Shown here: positions 13,541 through 22,627 of the stretch, one piece after another | Position numbering within the stretch: position 1 is the stretch's first letter | Layout of the letters: each line of letters opens with the position of its first letter | Source: Clonostachys chloroleuca | Lineage: Eukaryota; Ascomycota; Sordariomycetes; Hypocreales; Bionectriaceae | Assembly: GCA_037952775.1 (NCBI GenBank) | Contig: JBANAY010000003.1 | Coordinates: 24,118,001 to 24,182,000 of the forward strand | Direction: 5' to 3' | DNA: 64,000 bases | Made by a program: the position numbers and the translations under genes | Notes under the pieces: model-generated | The model's input: the letters and a program-made list of their open reading frames with translations, nothing else | Told to the model about the DNA's origin: nothing | The model's database searches: none

Positions 13541-13756
13541 TATTAGTAGTTAACTGATAGATTACCTAATAAAGTATATAATTAGAGGTCTGACCCTATA
13601 CCTTATCCCTTAGAAGGGTATTATAGAAGAAAATAGAGAGCTTTAGTAATTAATATAACTATAAGGAGATCTCTAATAGTAGATTAAACTACTGCTAGGC
13701 TCCTGTAATATACTTATAATCCCTTTACTTCCTTAAACTGACCTCTACCTCTGATA
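13541..13756 (+). repeat. 3' LTR (216 bp) of the nested element
   Basis: Right member of the pair, same length as the left LTR, preceded by a purine-rich tract and followed by the ATTAT duplication. It has lost more C:G pairs than the left copy. Confidence 0.85.
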
Positions 13757-14320
13757 ATTATAATAATTTTTTCTAAATCTAGATAGATTTTTTATTATAT
13801 ATAAATAATAAACCTAAGATATTTAATCTTTTAAATTATAAATATACTTTTTACTAGATCTAAGTAAAGGCTTACTAGCTAAAATACTATAGAATTATAT
13901 AGACTTTTTATATATAGTTATAATAGTTCCTCCTAGTATATATTAGAATATTATCTAGATATACTATTATATAGTTCTCTAATATATTCCTAATAGATTT
14001 ATAAATATATTATTAGAAAATACCTAGTATATTTAATAATCTAAAAGAGATAACTAGCTATTTAAATAAATTAAATTATATTTAGAATATAATTAGATAT
14101 TTATCTCTCTTTATTATTTAGATCTTATAAAAAACTACTTTTATATCTAATTTTATAAACTAGTATATTTTAGCTAGGGACTATAAGGTTTTCTTAATAA
14201 GAGATAGTAAATAGTAATTTTACTTTATAATTTTATTTGAAGCCTAATAATCTATATAGAAACTTTTAATTTTCTCCTAGTTTTTTTACTAGAAGTACTA
14301 GTACTATTACTAAGAATATA
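13757..14320 (-). mobile_element. Gypsy RT remnant, continuation of family II
   Basis: Minus-strand reading gives a degenerate segment comparable to the end of Gypsy RT just before the tether (YLRFIIYI..KIYLDLEK). It should join the remnant at 8.4-10.2 kb once the LTR element between them and one copy of ATTAT are discounted. Many stops. Confidence 0.5.
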
Positions 14321-14324
14321 CTAA

Positions 14325-14636
14325 TCTACCTTAGCTATTAATAAGGGTAACTTTACTTTAAATAAGTAAAGTCTAAGTAAAGTAGAAGTAAAGCCTTAGT
14401 AAATATATTAGTATATATATATATTTATTTCTATAGTTCAGATACTTTTTTAGATAGTTATTAATAATATTATCTATATATCTATTATTACTAGCTCTAT
14501 AATATTTATATATTAATAATAACTTATATTATATAGCCTATAATAATCTGATTATACTATTCAGAATAATATTCTAATTAGTTTAATTATAATCTACCCT
14601 AGACCCTGTTTAATATAAGTTAATCTAACTATTATA
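14325..14636 (+). repeat. Gypsy family-I LTR, 5'-truncated copy
   Basis: Similar along nearly its whole length to the LTRs at 33608-33980 and 40561-40934, ending in the same CTAACTATTATA. The first 60-70 bp of the LTR are missing or replaced. Confidence 0.7.
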
Positions 14637-14659
14637 TATTTCTAGATAGTAATATTTAA

Positions 14660-15516
14660 ATTCTTTAAATATATATATAATAGCTATAAATTCTTTATTA
14701 TAGATAGAGTAATTAAGTTCTATACTATATAATTTTTTTTAAAAAGAAGACTATAGAATATAAAACTCTATTATTATCTCTCTAGCTAATTATATATTAA
14801 TTATAAAGTCTTAAATATTAATTTTAAGTTCTATTTTCTTTATAAGATTAAATATCTATAATATAAATTCTGAAAATATTTAGTTCTTAATTTTATTAAA
14901 TACTTATTATTATTTATTATTCTATTAAAAATCTATTCTCTTTTTTATAATATTATATAAGAATATAATAATTTATCTATAGTTCTTAATAAATTATTAA
15001 TAATAATTAGTAAATCTAAGGAAGATTTATATTTTCTTTATAGATTTTAATATTTTCTAATTCTTAATTATAATAATTTTATCTTATTCTATTTATATTT
15101 TATTTAATTAAATAGTATATTCTAAAAAGTTAACTTTTTATATATAGAAAAGCCTTTTCTTAGATTTTATAAGAAGATTAGTTTTTTATAATTTCTCTAA
15201 GATCTTATATATATACTTTTTATATATTTCCAGATTATTAGAGTATATTAGAATATTATTAAAATAAACAACTATAAAGATATTAAGATACTTCTAGAGT
15301 ATCTAATTAATTATTTATTAGAATATTATAAATATATTTATTAGTCTAAAGAGTATAATAAAGTATTTATAAAAGCTAAACTACTACTAGAATCTTATCT
15401 TACTCTATATATATATATCTTTAATATAACTGCTTATTTTAGTATAGTTAATTACTACTAAGGGATCAGTCTAATATTTCTCCTTTCTTATTTAAGAGAG
15501 TATAGATATTTTTAAC
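14660..15516 (-). mobile_element. Gypsy RT/RNase H remnant, family I
   Basis: The minus-strand sequence matches, with RIP-type differences, the RT/RNase H region found on the plus strand at about 38.3-38.6 kb (segment LQIFNPIKEVELKTNILDF and the following RNase H start). The Tc1-like element at 15519 is inserted in this remnant. Confidence 0.6.
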
Positions 15517-15676
15517 TACAGTCAGGTGACAGAAGTTTCGTGTAATGCCCCACAACACCAACAATACCCAATATTACAGCCAACTTTGAAGCCCAATTAT
15601 ACAGCTAATTATGAATATTTTTAATTCGGGTTTGAAGGCGGATATTCTCTAGAAGCTTGCGATTCTAATGATATAT

Positions 15677-16747
15677 TTAATATTTGGTATACCATCCGTG
15701 TGCAGCAATAACTGCGGCTAACCTGCGACGCATTGACCTAACCAAGTTCTTTATCATCGACGACTCAATCTCTTCCCAGATCTCAACAGCTGCCTCGCAC
15801 AGCCGTTGCAATGACTCATCGTTCTTCGGCATCTCCGAGAGCTCCGGATAACGCTTGCAAATCCTCTCTTTAAGGGTCTTCCATAGATTTTCAATAGGGT
15901 TAAGATCAGGGGAGTAAGGAGGCCAGTCCAACAGCTCAAGCCCGTTCTCTTGAGCGAAGCTATGAAGCCAGTTCCTAACTATACGGGCTGTGTGTGTAGG
16001 AGCGTTATCTTGAACGTATATCATGCCTGGTTCTGCAATCGTTGGAAGCTGCTCTTGCAAGCAGGATAGGATACGGCGAGCTGTAATACCACCTCTTGCA
16101 GAGTCGGGATCCCCGAGCAAGGGGAAGAGCGAGCTGCGATTGCGGCCGACAATAGCACCCCAGAACATCTGCGAATGCCTCGTTGGCTTCGTCTTTGGCT
16201 GCACATTCTTGGGTAGCAATTTCTCTCCCTACGGATATATGAGCGTTGAATAATCGCGGTTGAAAGAGAAGGTGCTTTAACTTACACGACAGCAGAACAC
16301 CCACTTCACCTTCTCACCCTCGCCACGAGCCACGGTAGATTCATCAGTAAAAATAACACTTATCCACCACGAAATTGGCTTATTTATAAGCCCCTGAGCA
16401 AATTCAAGCCTAAGCTGGGCCTGTGTTGTAGTCAACTTCGGCCGCCGAAGTGCATAAACGTGTTGTATACCCTCAGATCGCAACCAGCGTGTTAAAGTCC
16501 TCGTACAGCAGCTTAGCCGCGCCTGGCGGCAGATATCCTCATTACGGATAAAAGGGTCAGCTTCAATTAACCTCATTATATGCCTTTTTTCTCTCTCTGA
16601 GATCTTGGTTGGGCAGCCAGACCGGTCGCGAGACTGGCCTCTCTTTTGCACCCGATAGCGTGATGCGATACCGTACGCGGTACGCGGGTTAACTCGCTCT
16701 TTCTCCGCAACCTCCTTAGCTGTATAGCCTAATTCAACCATTTGCAT
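15677..16747 (-). CDS. Tc1/mariner-family transposase, two exons
   Basis: Cuts and inserts the element at TA sites (family knowledge). Exons on the minus strand: 16747-16286 and 16228-15677, with a 57-bp intron (GTAAGT...CGTAG, 16229-16285). Splicing joins VFCCR to GEKLLPKN in frame. The N-terminal half has two helix-turn-helix segments (GYTAKEVAEKERV and DICRQARLSCCTRTL). The DDE triad is visible: D in FTDES, D in VQDNAPTH and E in NPIENLW, with 38 residues between the second D and the E. The first in-frame ATG is at 16747, giving about 337 residues. A better placed ATG at 16800 is one base out of frame; a seventh A in the six-A run at 16776-16781 would join it. So the protein is either slightly N-terminally short or carries one frameshift; otherwise it looks intact. 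Confidence 0.85.
16229..16285 (-). other. Transposase intron
   Basis: 57 bp, canonical GTAAGT donor and CGTAG acceptor. Without removal the first half ends at a stop (CRVS then TAA) and the second half lacks a start; with removal the protein is continuous. An intron inside a Tc1-like gene supports real expression in a fungal host. Confidence 0.8.
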
Positions 16748-16914
16748 AATTCTACCTCGCTTGTGAGGGCTATAGTTTTTTCCGGACGTCGGGAAGGCAT
16801 ATTGGCTGTGCAATTGGCTTGTAAACTTGAAAGGGTTGTCTTGTTACGAACGCGAAAATCGCGTCTTAGCGTGTGTGTGGGGAAATTACACGAAACTTTT
16901 GTCTCCCCACTGTA

Positions 16915-17110
16915 GAATTAAATAAATATAATTAAAATATCTAAAGTTACTAGGAGAAAAGAGCTAATTTATTCTTATAATACCTAGGTCTCCTAGTAAC
17001 TACTATAAGATAGGAAAGTAAGAAATAGAAAAAGAATTATAGGAAGTAGAAACCAGTATATAATATAGATATAAGTATAGGTTATATAACCCGCTTACCC
17101 AGATATCTAT
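16915..17110. repeat. AT-rich remnant right of the Tc1 element
   Basis: Resumes the RIP-type composition interrupted by the transposon and ends at the normal-GC island that carries the P450 pseudogene. No coding sequence. Confidence 0.6.
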
Positions 17111-17290
17111 ATATACTTACTATATATAAACTACCGGGAGGGAGTAAAAGTGTTCTGTGGGCTTTGGTTTGTAGGTACCTGAAATGTTCTGCTAGATAAT
17201 CACCTGCGCAAGCAAGCAAGTATTCTTTGGCAGCCTTGTAGCCCTTTTTCAGCATTCGAAATTATCATCGACCAAGTCAATCAATAATGC

Positions 17291-18530
17291 ATGACATATC
17301 TCTTCCTTGTTGTCATAGGCTCGTTTGTTATAAAGTTCCTCACGAGCAGATACGCGAATGGTTTAAACCAAGTGCCTGGGCTAATTTTGGCATCTTTTAC
17401 CAACTTCTCACGCTTTAAATTATGTGGAGAAGACGACCAGAGTTGACATATATTGGTCTCCATGAAAAGCATGGCAGCGATGTGAGATTAGGTCCCAAGA
17501 GAATCTCGTCATCGGATCCGGGTATTGTACCGACAATCTATGGACCCAGCTTCAGCTACACAAAGTCTGATTCCTGGTACGTCATCCAGCTAAATTCAAT
17601 CATTTGGGCGGCTCAAAGCTTATGTTTCATAGCATCGTTCAGCAGACCATCAAAAAGAGCGGAGTTCCCCCTTGACTCTTTTCACTTCGCAAGATGATAA
17701 GCTTCACTCCAAACTCTGCAGGGCTGTGTCCAGTTATTATTCCATGAGTACTTTGGTCCAGTTTAAGCTCTTTGTTGACTCGACAACCACCGAATCACTG
17801 CGGCAACTATACCAGCCGTACGCCAATGATAATACTGTGTTAGATTTTGGCATTTGGCTACAGTACTATGCCTTGATGTAATTGGCGAACTGACCTACTC
17901 CAGAAGGCTATGATTTGTGGGTCAACGCAAAGATGTGGACAACGTCATTGGTAATCTTGAATGGCTGTTGAATTATGTTGCATCTGTATGTTTGTCAGCT
18001 CCTGTCAGGCATTTGACTAATATCCCTCTCTTCCAGATCGGACAACTACCATTTTTTGATAAGCTGATACTCGAAAATCCAATGAGGTTACTTTTAGCAA
18101 AATGGGGGTTCTCTAGCTCTGCATCGCCGTTGCCGTCTTTGCTCGTAATCGCATGCTTGCCCGACTTGATCAGGAGAATCTCGGAGACAAGAAGTTTGAT
18201 GAGGTCAAACGTCGACGGGATTTCCTTTCGAGGTTTCTTGAAGCCCACCAGCAAGATTTCGAGTTCATGGCAACGGTCACGGTCTCGCTTTGACGGTAGC
18301 CAACTTGTTTATTGGATCAGGCACTGCAGCTATTACTCTACGGGCAATTTTCGATTATCTGGTGAAGAATCCAGTGGATATGAGCGCTCTACTCAATGAG
18401 CTTTCCTAGGAAGAAGACGCGGGGAACTTTACATTTGAGGACAGCCTGGTGGGCTGGAAAGAAGTTCACAGTCTTCCCTTTCTTAACGCTGTAATCAAGG
18501 AAGCTCTGCGATAAACTCTACTAGAGACAA
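17291..18530 (+). pseudogene. Cytochrome P450 pseudogene (pisatin demethylase-like)
   Basis: A microsomal P450 of the fungal type that resembles pisatin-demethylase-like enzymes. It can be read in pieces: an N-terminal hydrophobic anchor (TYLFLVVIGSF), GLHEKHGSDVRLGPKRIS, YTKSDS, DVIGELTYSRRL, NLEWLLNYV, an I-helix-like GSGTAAITLRA, and a K-helix with ExxR in KEALR. Two introns fit: 17577-17632 and 17986-18036 (GTATGT...CCAG). Damage is extensive: frameshifts near 17410, 17665, 17870, 18120 and 18290, a TGA in place of a glycine after SRRL, a TAG after NELS and a TAA right after KEALR. The heme-binding cysteine region is missing, so the 3' part is also lost. Oxidation of a small hydrophobic compound is the family role; this copy cannot work. 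Confidence 0.8.
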
Positions 18531-19798
18531 TCAGCAAATTTTTAAAGGGTAGATTAGATTTCTGTGTCAGAGGTTCTTTTATTTTATTGGCTAAGCCATC
18601 CCAGTCACAAGTACGCTCCGAGAAGGAGGTTGAAAGGCTTCCTCTTAAAATCAGATACTGTTCAACGTTATCATCAGCAACAATTCAATCCCAGATTTTC
18701 CGCGACAGGCTAATATTGATTTCAGTGTAGAGCTATAGCTAGAATTAACTTGTTTGGGGTTTCCATAAAGATTTACTTCGTTGATCATTGAGGTTATCGC
18801 AACTTAGTTGCAGTCACGATCATGGACCTCGGGTAAGATTACGCGTTATCAAGTAGGATCCTGAATTAATAATAAGCTGCCGCGAGGGATGACGGCTTGG
18901 CTAGGCCCAATCTTCGTCTGATTATTTCGCTCGTCGAGGCTGCTCCTAGCCTCAGACTCGCATTTCTACTTTCGAATATTATCTCCCCTCGCCTCCCTAG
19001 ACATATCAATCAACTAGATATTAGGACCCTTTGATCCAAACTTTATGCATTGTTGATTTGATACTGTTTTGGGCGATTGGATTGATTGACTGGAAGGCCT
19101 TGCCGCTCACTACCCTGGGCCATCCGATTGTGTACCACATAGGTTGCGATAAACTTAGCACGTTGTAGATGCATACGTAGGTAGATTTAGACTTGTTCCT
19201 CGCTTGCTCTCTTTCTGCAGAGGCTCATTCGGGAGCCAGGCGTTAGCCACCCGCCAGGTAGCCATGTTCGACATGGTACATTGGGCCACTTCAATACCGC
19301 ATCAGGGTACATTGGAAACCTGACTAAGTGAGGGGTGTTGGTCTTTCCGACCTGTGGCGGGTATAAGCCAACATCCAGTTTCTAGTGAACGAAGGGCCAA
19401 AGGGCCTGCCATCGGAGTGGAGCGTAAAACCGTCGCCTCAGCCGCCGACCGATATCTTCCTCTCGACTTGGTCTTGTCGGAGGCTCCGACACTGCAACTG
19501 CGTCACGGCCCGGTGCTCGTCGCAGCTCCATATAAGCGGATAGGGTAGTTTTAGACTGTCTCGCAGTTGGCTTTTGAGCTCTTTTGAACAAAACTAGAAT
19601 CTGGTCGGCGACATAGGCGATTTCGCTGCGACGATTGAGCACCTACATATTGCACTGCCTGCTTGTCTGTCGATAAAGCTGCGATTGCCAGGTTTGAGGT
19701 GCAATCATATGCCGGAGTCATAATTTGAACGCATTTATTAAACTGATGGGTGAATCAAACCTACTACGATAACACACACCTCCAAAGGACAAATCAAC
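18531..19798. other. Intergenic, upstream of the beta-glucosidase
   Basis: No gene supported. Short open frames at 19.35-19.64 kb on both strands have no domain or splice logic. It contains the probable promoter of the downstream gene and a small palindrome, CCATGTTCGACATGG, near 19263. Confidence 0.5.
19531..19536 (+). promoter_or_regulatory. Possible TATA element
   Basis: TATAAG lies 268 bp upstream of the beta-glucosidase ATG, in otherwise GC-balanced DNA. Many fungal promoters lack a TATA box, so this is only a candidate. Confidence 0.25.
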
Positions 19799-22168
19799 AT
19801 GGAGAATCAGAAGGCCCATTCAGAGGCTCAGGCCATTGTCCAGAAAATGACAATCGAGGACAAGGCCGCATTTCTCACAGGCCATCGGATGTGGAGGACG
19901 CACAGCCTCGATCATCTCGGGGTGCGTGCCCTTGTCATGACTGACGGAACTCATGGCGTACGCTACTCCATCCCCCAGATTGACGAGGACCAGCCGGCTG
20001 GGCAGGACTTTGAAGCCTTTCTTTCAATGGTGAATCGCAGGGCAAATGAGGTCGAGGTCGCCTGGGGCACGATGAAGCCGGCAACTTGCTTCCCCAATGG
20101 CTCAAGTGTCGCATGCTCCTGGGACGTGGACCTCGCCTGCCAGATGGGCGCTGCCCTTGGGCTAGAATGCCGGGCTTTTGGCATCGACCTTCTCCTCGGA
20201 CCAGGCGTAAACATACGACGGACACCGCTGGGCGGCCGGGTGTATGAATACTTGTCTGAGGATCCCATCCTGACTGGCGATCTGGCAGCAAGCTTGATCA
20301 AGGGCGTGCAGAGTCGCGGCGTCGGCACGTCGATTAAGCATTTTGCCTGCAACAACAACGAGGTCGAGCGCACCACCATGAACAACATTGTTGACTCTCG
20401 TGCATTGCGGGAGATCTACCTCCTTGGCTACCAACGGGCCATTAAGAAGAGTGACCCTTGGACCGTGATGAGCTCCTACAACAGGCTTAATGGAGTCCAG
20501 GTTGCTGAGAATCCATGGCTGCTCAACACTGTGCTTCGCGATGAATGGGGCTACAAGGGCCTAGTTATGTCAGACTGGCACGGCATCAAGGATCGCCCGG
20601 CATCGGTTGCTGCCGGCAACGACCTCGACATGCCCGAAAGCAAAAGTCGGCACGAGGACCTCCTGGCCGCCATGAAATCCGGTAATCTCTCCATGGAGGC
20701 GGCTGATCTATCTTGCCAACGGCTTATCGAGCTGGTCCGTAGGTGCGAACAAGGTTCCAAGATCGCTGTGCCGGCGCTCGATGCAGATGCCCACCATCAG
20801 CTTGCTCGGAAGATCGCTGGCAGTTCCAACGTTCTATTGAAGAATCACGGGGGAATTCTCCCCTTGCGGCCTGAGCACGTCAAGTCCATCGCTGTGATCG
20901 GTGAAGGTGCGGTTGAAGCCGTCATCCAGGGTTCTGGGTGTGCAACGACAGCACCAACACAAGTGGATGTACCTCTGGATGAGATTCGTGCTCTTGCGGG
21001 CCAAGCGCAGATCAGTCACTATCGGGGAACTGGTTCTCAAGATGCTTCCAATGAGGCCGTCGCGGGAGCACGTGCAGCCGAAGTGGCTATAGTCTTTGTC
21101 AACACCGAGGTTGGCTGGGACGGCGAAGGGTCGGACCGCCAAACGCTGGCGCTCGGCGTCGGTCAGGATGAGTTGGTCAAAGCCGTCGCTGCTGCTAATA
21201 GGAACACAGTCGTGGTGATGTCCAGCCCAGACGCAGTGGCGATGCCATGGATCGACAATGTTGCGGCAGTGCTGGCGACCTTCTTCTCTGGACAAGCGAT
21301 GGGCGGCGCGGTGGCCGACATCTTATTTGGCGTGATCAATCCCTCAGGCAAGCTTACCACGAGCTTCCCTCGTGCTCTTGAGGACATCCCGGGCTACCTA
21401 AACTATCCCGGGGAGAATGGCGAGCATATCTATTCCGAAGGTCTCTTTGTCGGTTACCGTACCTACAATACGTGCAACACAGACCTCCTTTTCCCCTTTG
21501 GTTATGGACTAAGCTACTCAACCTTCGAGTACAGTGACATGGCCGTGAGCCAATCTACGATTCTCGACGGTGATACGCTCAAGGTCAGCTTCAATATTAC
21601 CAACACAAGTAGCGTCACAGGAAGCGAAGTGACCCAAGTTTATGCCCGCTATGGCAAGCCACGTGTCCGTCGTCCACGTCACGAGTTGAAGGGCTTCACA
21701 AAGACGGTGGTTCCAGCGGGTGAAACAGTAAAGGCAGAGATATCGATTGATGCGGATGACCTGCGCTACTACGACACGCTTCGAAAGATGTGGATTCTGG
21801 ATAACGACGATATCGTCATCGAGGTTGGTGCATCGTCACGCGACATCAAGCTACATTCTCAAGTGTCCACTCGTTCGCCGATCGCTCGCTACCGTGAAAT
21901 CCTTTGGGACACGCAGCCACAGATCATCCTTGAAACACCGGTTGCTCGGGAAAAATTCCGTACCTACCTCTCAGGTCGCCTTTCTATCACTGATGACGAG
22001 GCTGAGAAGATGCTGATTCACTGCGGCTCTTCGTTTTTCGGGCTAGTGACGACGCTTGATCGTCGTTTGCGCCAACGGTTCCCCGCAACAGAGATTCAAG
22101 CACTGCTAGACGACATCAACTTGGAGATTAAAGCAAATGAAGTGGCCGGTATTATTGATGTACAATAG
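19799..22168 (+). CDS. Beta-glucosidase, glycoside hydrolase family 3
   Basis: 789 residues in a single exon; the ATG in AACATGG context is the first in frame. GH3 enzymes release terminal beta-linked sugars by a retaining mechanism. The N-terminal barrel covers residues about 10-315, with KHFACNNNE at 180 and the nucleophile motif GLVMSDW (D259). The second domain carries GEGSDR, with E443 the likely acid/base. A fibronectin-III-like domain follows (about 575-675). No PA14 insert is seen, unlike many fungal relatives. About 110 extra residues form a C-terminal extension of unknown role. There is no signal peptide, so an intracellular enzyme is likely. It converges with a sugar transporter 460 bp downstream, suggesting uptake of an oligosaccharide or glycoside followed by hydrolysis. 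Missing introns and the bacterial-like architecture allow, but do not prove, horizontal origin. Confidence 0.93.
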   Translation: MENQKAHSEAQAIVQKMTIEDKAAFLTGHRMWRTHSLDHLGVRALVMTDGTHGVRYSIPQIDEDQPAGQDFEAFLSMVNRRANEVEVAWGTMKPATCFPNGSSVACSWDVDLACQMGAALGLECRAFGIDLLLGPGVNIRRTPLGGRVYEYLSEDPILTGDLAASLIKGVQSRGVGTSIKHFACNNNEVERTTMNNIVDSRALREIYLLGYQRAIKKSDPWTVMSSYNRLNGVQVAENPWLLNTVLRDEWGYKGLVMSDWHGIKDRPASVAAGNDLDMPESKSRHEDLLAAMKSGNLSMEAADLSCQRLIELVRRCEQGSKIAVPALDADAHHQLARKIAGSSNVLLKNHGGILPLRPEHVKSIAVIGEGAVEAVIQGSGCATTAPTQVDVPLDEIRALAGQAQISHYRGTGSQDASNEAVAGARAAEVAIVFVNTEVGWDGEGSDRQTLALGVGQDELVKAVAAANRNTVVVMSSPDAVAMPWIDNVAAVLATFFSGQAMGGAVADILFGVINPSGKLTTSFPRALEDIPGYLNYPGENGEHIYSEGLFVGYRTYNTCNTDLLFPFGYGLSYSTFEYSDMAVSQSTILDGDTLKVSFNITNTSSVTGSEVTQVYARYGKPRVRRPRHELKGFTKTVVPAGETVKAEISIDADDLRYYDTLRKMWILDNDDIVIEVGASSRDIKLHSQVSTRSPIARYREILWDTQPQIILETPVAREKFRTYLSGRLSITDDEAEKMLIHCGSSFFGLVTTLDRRLRQRFPATEIQALLDDINLEIKANEVAGIIDVQ

Positions 22169-22627
22169 CCTAAAGGTAGATTTGGTGATGCCACGTGTCC
22201 TATTTCATTAAAGTAACATATTTATTATCAAGAATCAAATTCAACAAGTACCTCGAAACGTCCAGACGTAGGTATCCGATGGTCTATATTGTCGATGGAC
22301 GCTATGCAACAGTTACATCAGATATTTTCATTGGTTCTTAGCAGGTATACGGAAGAGAAAGAAAACAAAATTCAACAGTAAAAAATAAACTGGGAGATTT
22401 TAAGACTATCCCACCTAGGGATTATTTAGTTTGAGAAGTTGATAGAGCGTTAAGAAGTATTTAAAGAAGCTCTTAATAATTTATTGATTCTAGTATCTAG
22501 AATTAGCTTGCATTGGACATTGATTACAGAAAGGCTGGAATTATTGATTTAGTATTTCCAAAGCGCATCGTTTAGTGACAAGTCCTTCCCAATGATCGTG
22601 CCTTTGAAACCTCTGTCTAGGCTCTAA
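22169..22627. other. Intergenic between two convergent genes
   Basis: AT-leaning 3' untranslated and terminator space shared by the beta-glucosidase and transporter genes. I see no further gene or repeat. Confidence 0.5.

Larger units (their letters stand above)
10203..13756. mobile_element. LTR retroelement with paired 216-bp LTRs
   Basis: Two direct repeats of exactly 216 bp, at 10203-10418 and 13541-13756, bound a 3.1 kb interior. Both begin TATTAGTA and end CTCTRATA, consistent with TG...CA ends after C-to-T change. The 5 bases before and after the element are both ATTAT (10198-10202 and 13757-13761), a perfect target-site duplication. A polypurine-like stretch (AAGGGAGGG, about 13527-13537) precedes the right LTR, so the element points along the plus strand. 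The interior is too short for a full gag-pol and shows no recognisable coding sequence, so it is a non-autonomous or internally deleted element. It interrupts the minus-strand Gypsy pol between RT and RNase H. Confidence 0.85.
4800..15516. repeat. RIP-mutated retrotransposon block, left
   Basis: More than 10 kb of very AT-rich DNA, dominated by TpA, in which remaining C is followed almost only by T or C. That is what C-to-T change at CpA and CpG leaves behind. No open frame of useful length survives. Recognisable parts, described separately, are a minus-strand Gypsy pol at 8.4-10.2 and 13.76-14.3 kb, an LTR element at 10,203-13,756, an LTR fragment near 14.3-14.6 kb, and a minus-strand RT/RNase H remnant at about 14.66-15.5 kb. 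The part from 4.8 to about 5.8 kb reappears in the same orientation near 51.1-52.0 kb. Confidence 0.85.
15519..16912 (-). mobile_element. Tc1/mariner transposon, apparently recent
   Basis: A 1394-bp element flanked by TA on both sides (15517-15518 and 16913-16914). Its terminal inverted repeats are about 33 bp, starting CAGT and matching at 27 of 33 positions; the inner core AAGTTTCGTGTAAT is identical. Base composition is normal, in sharp contrast to the RIP-mutated DNA on both sides, so it arrived after that DNA was mutated. It carries one transposase gene on the minus strand. Confidence 0.9.

Noticed and set aside
17281..17472. Minus-strand frame over the P450 start
   Set aside because: The plus strand reads as a P450 N-terminus; the minus frame is a shadow.
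19354..19642. Frames on both strands upstream of the beta-glucosidase
   Set aside because: Mutually overlapping, no recognisable family; more likely promoter or leader DNA.
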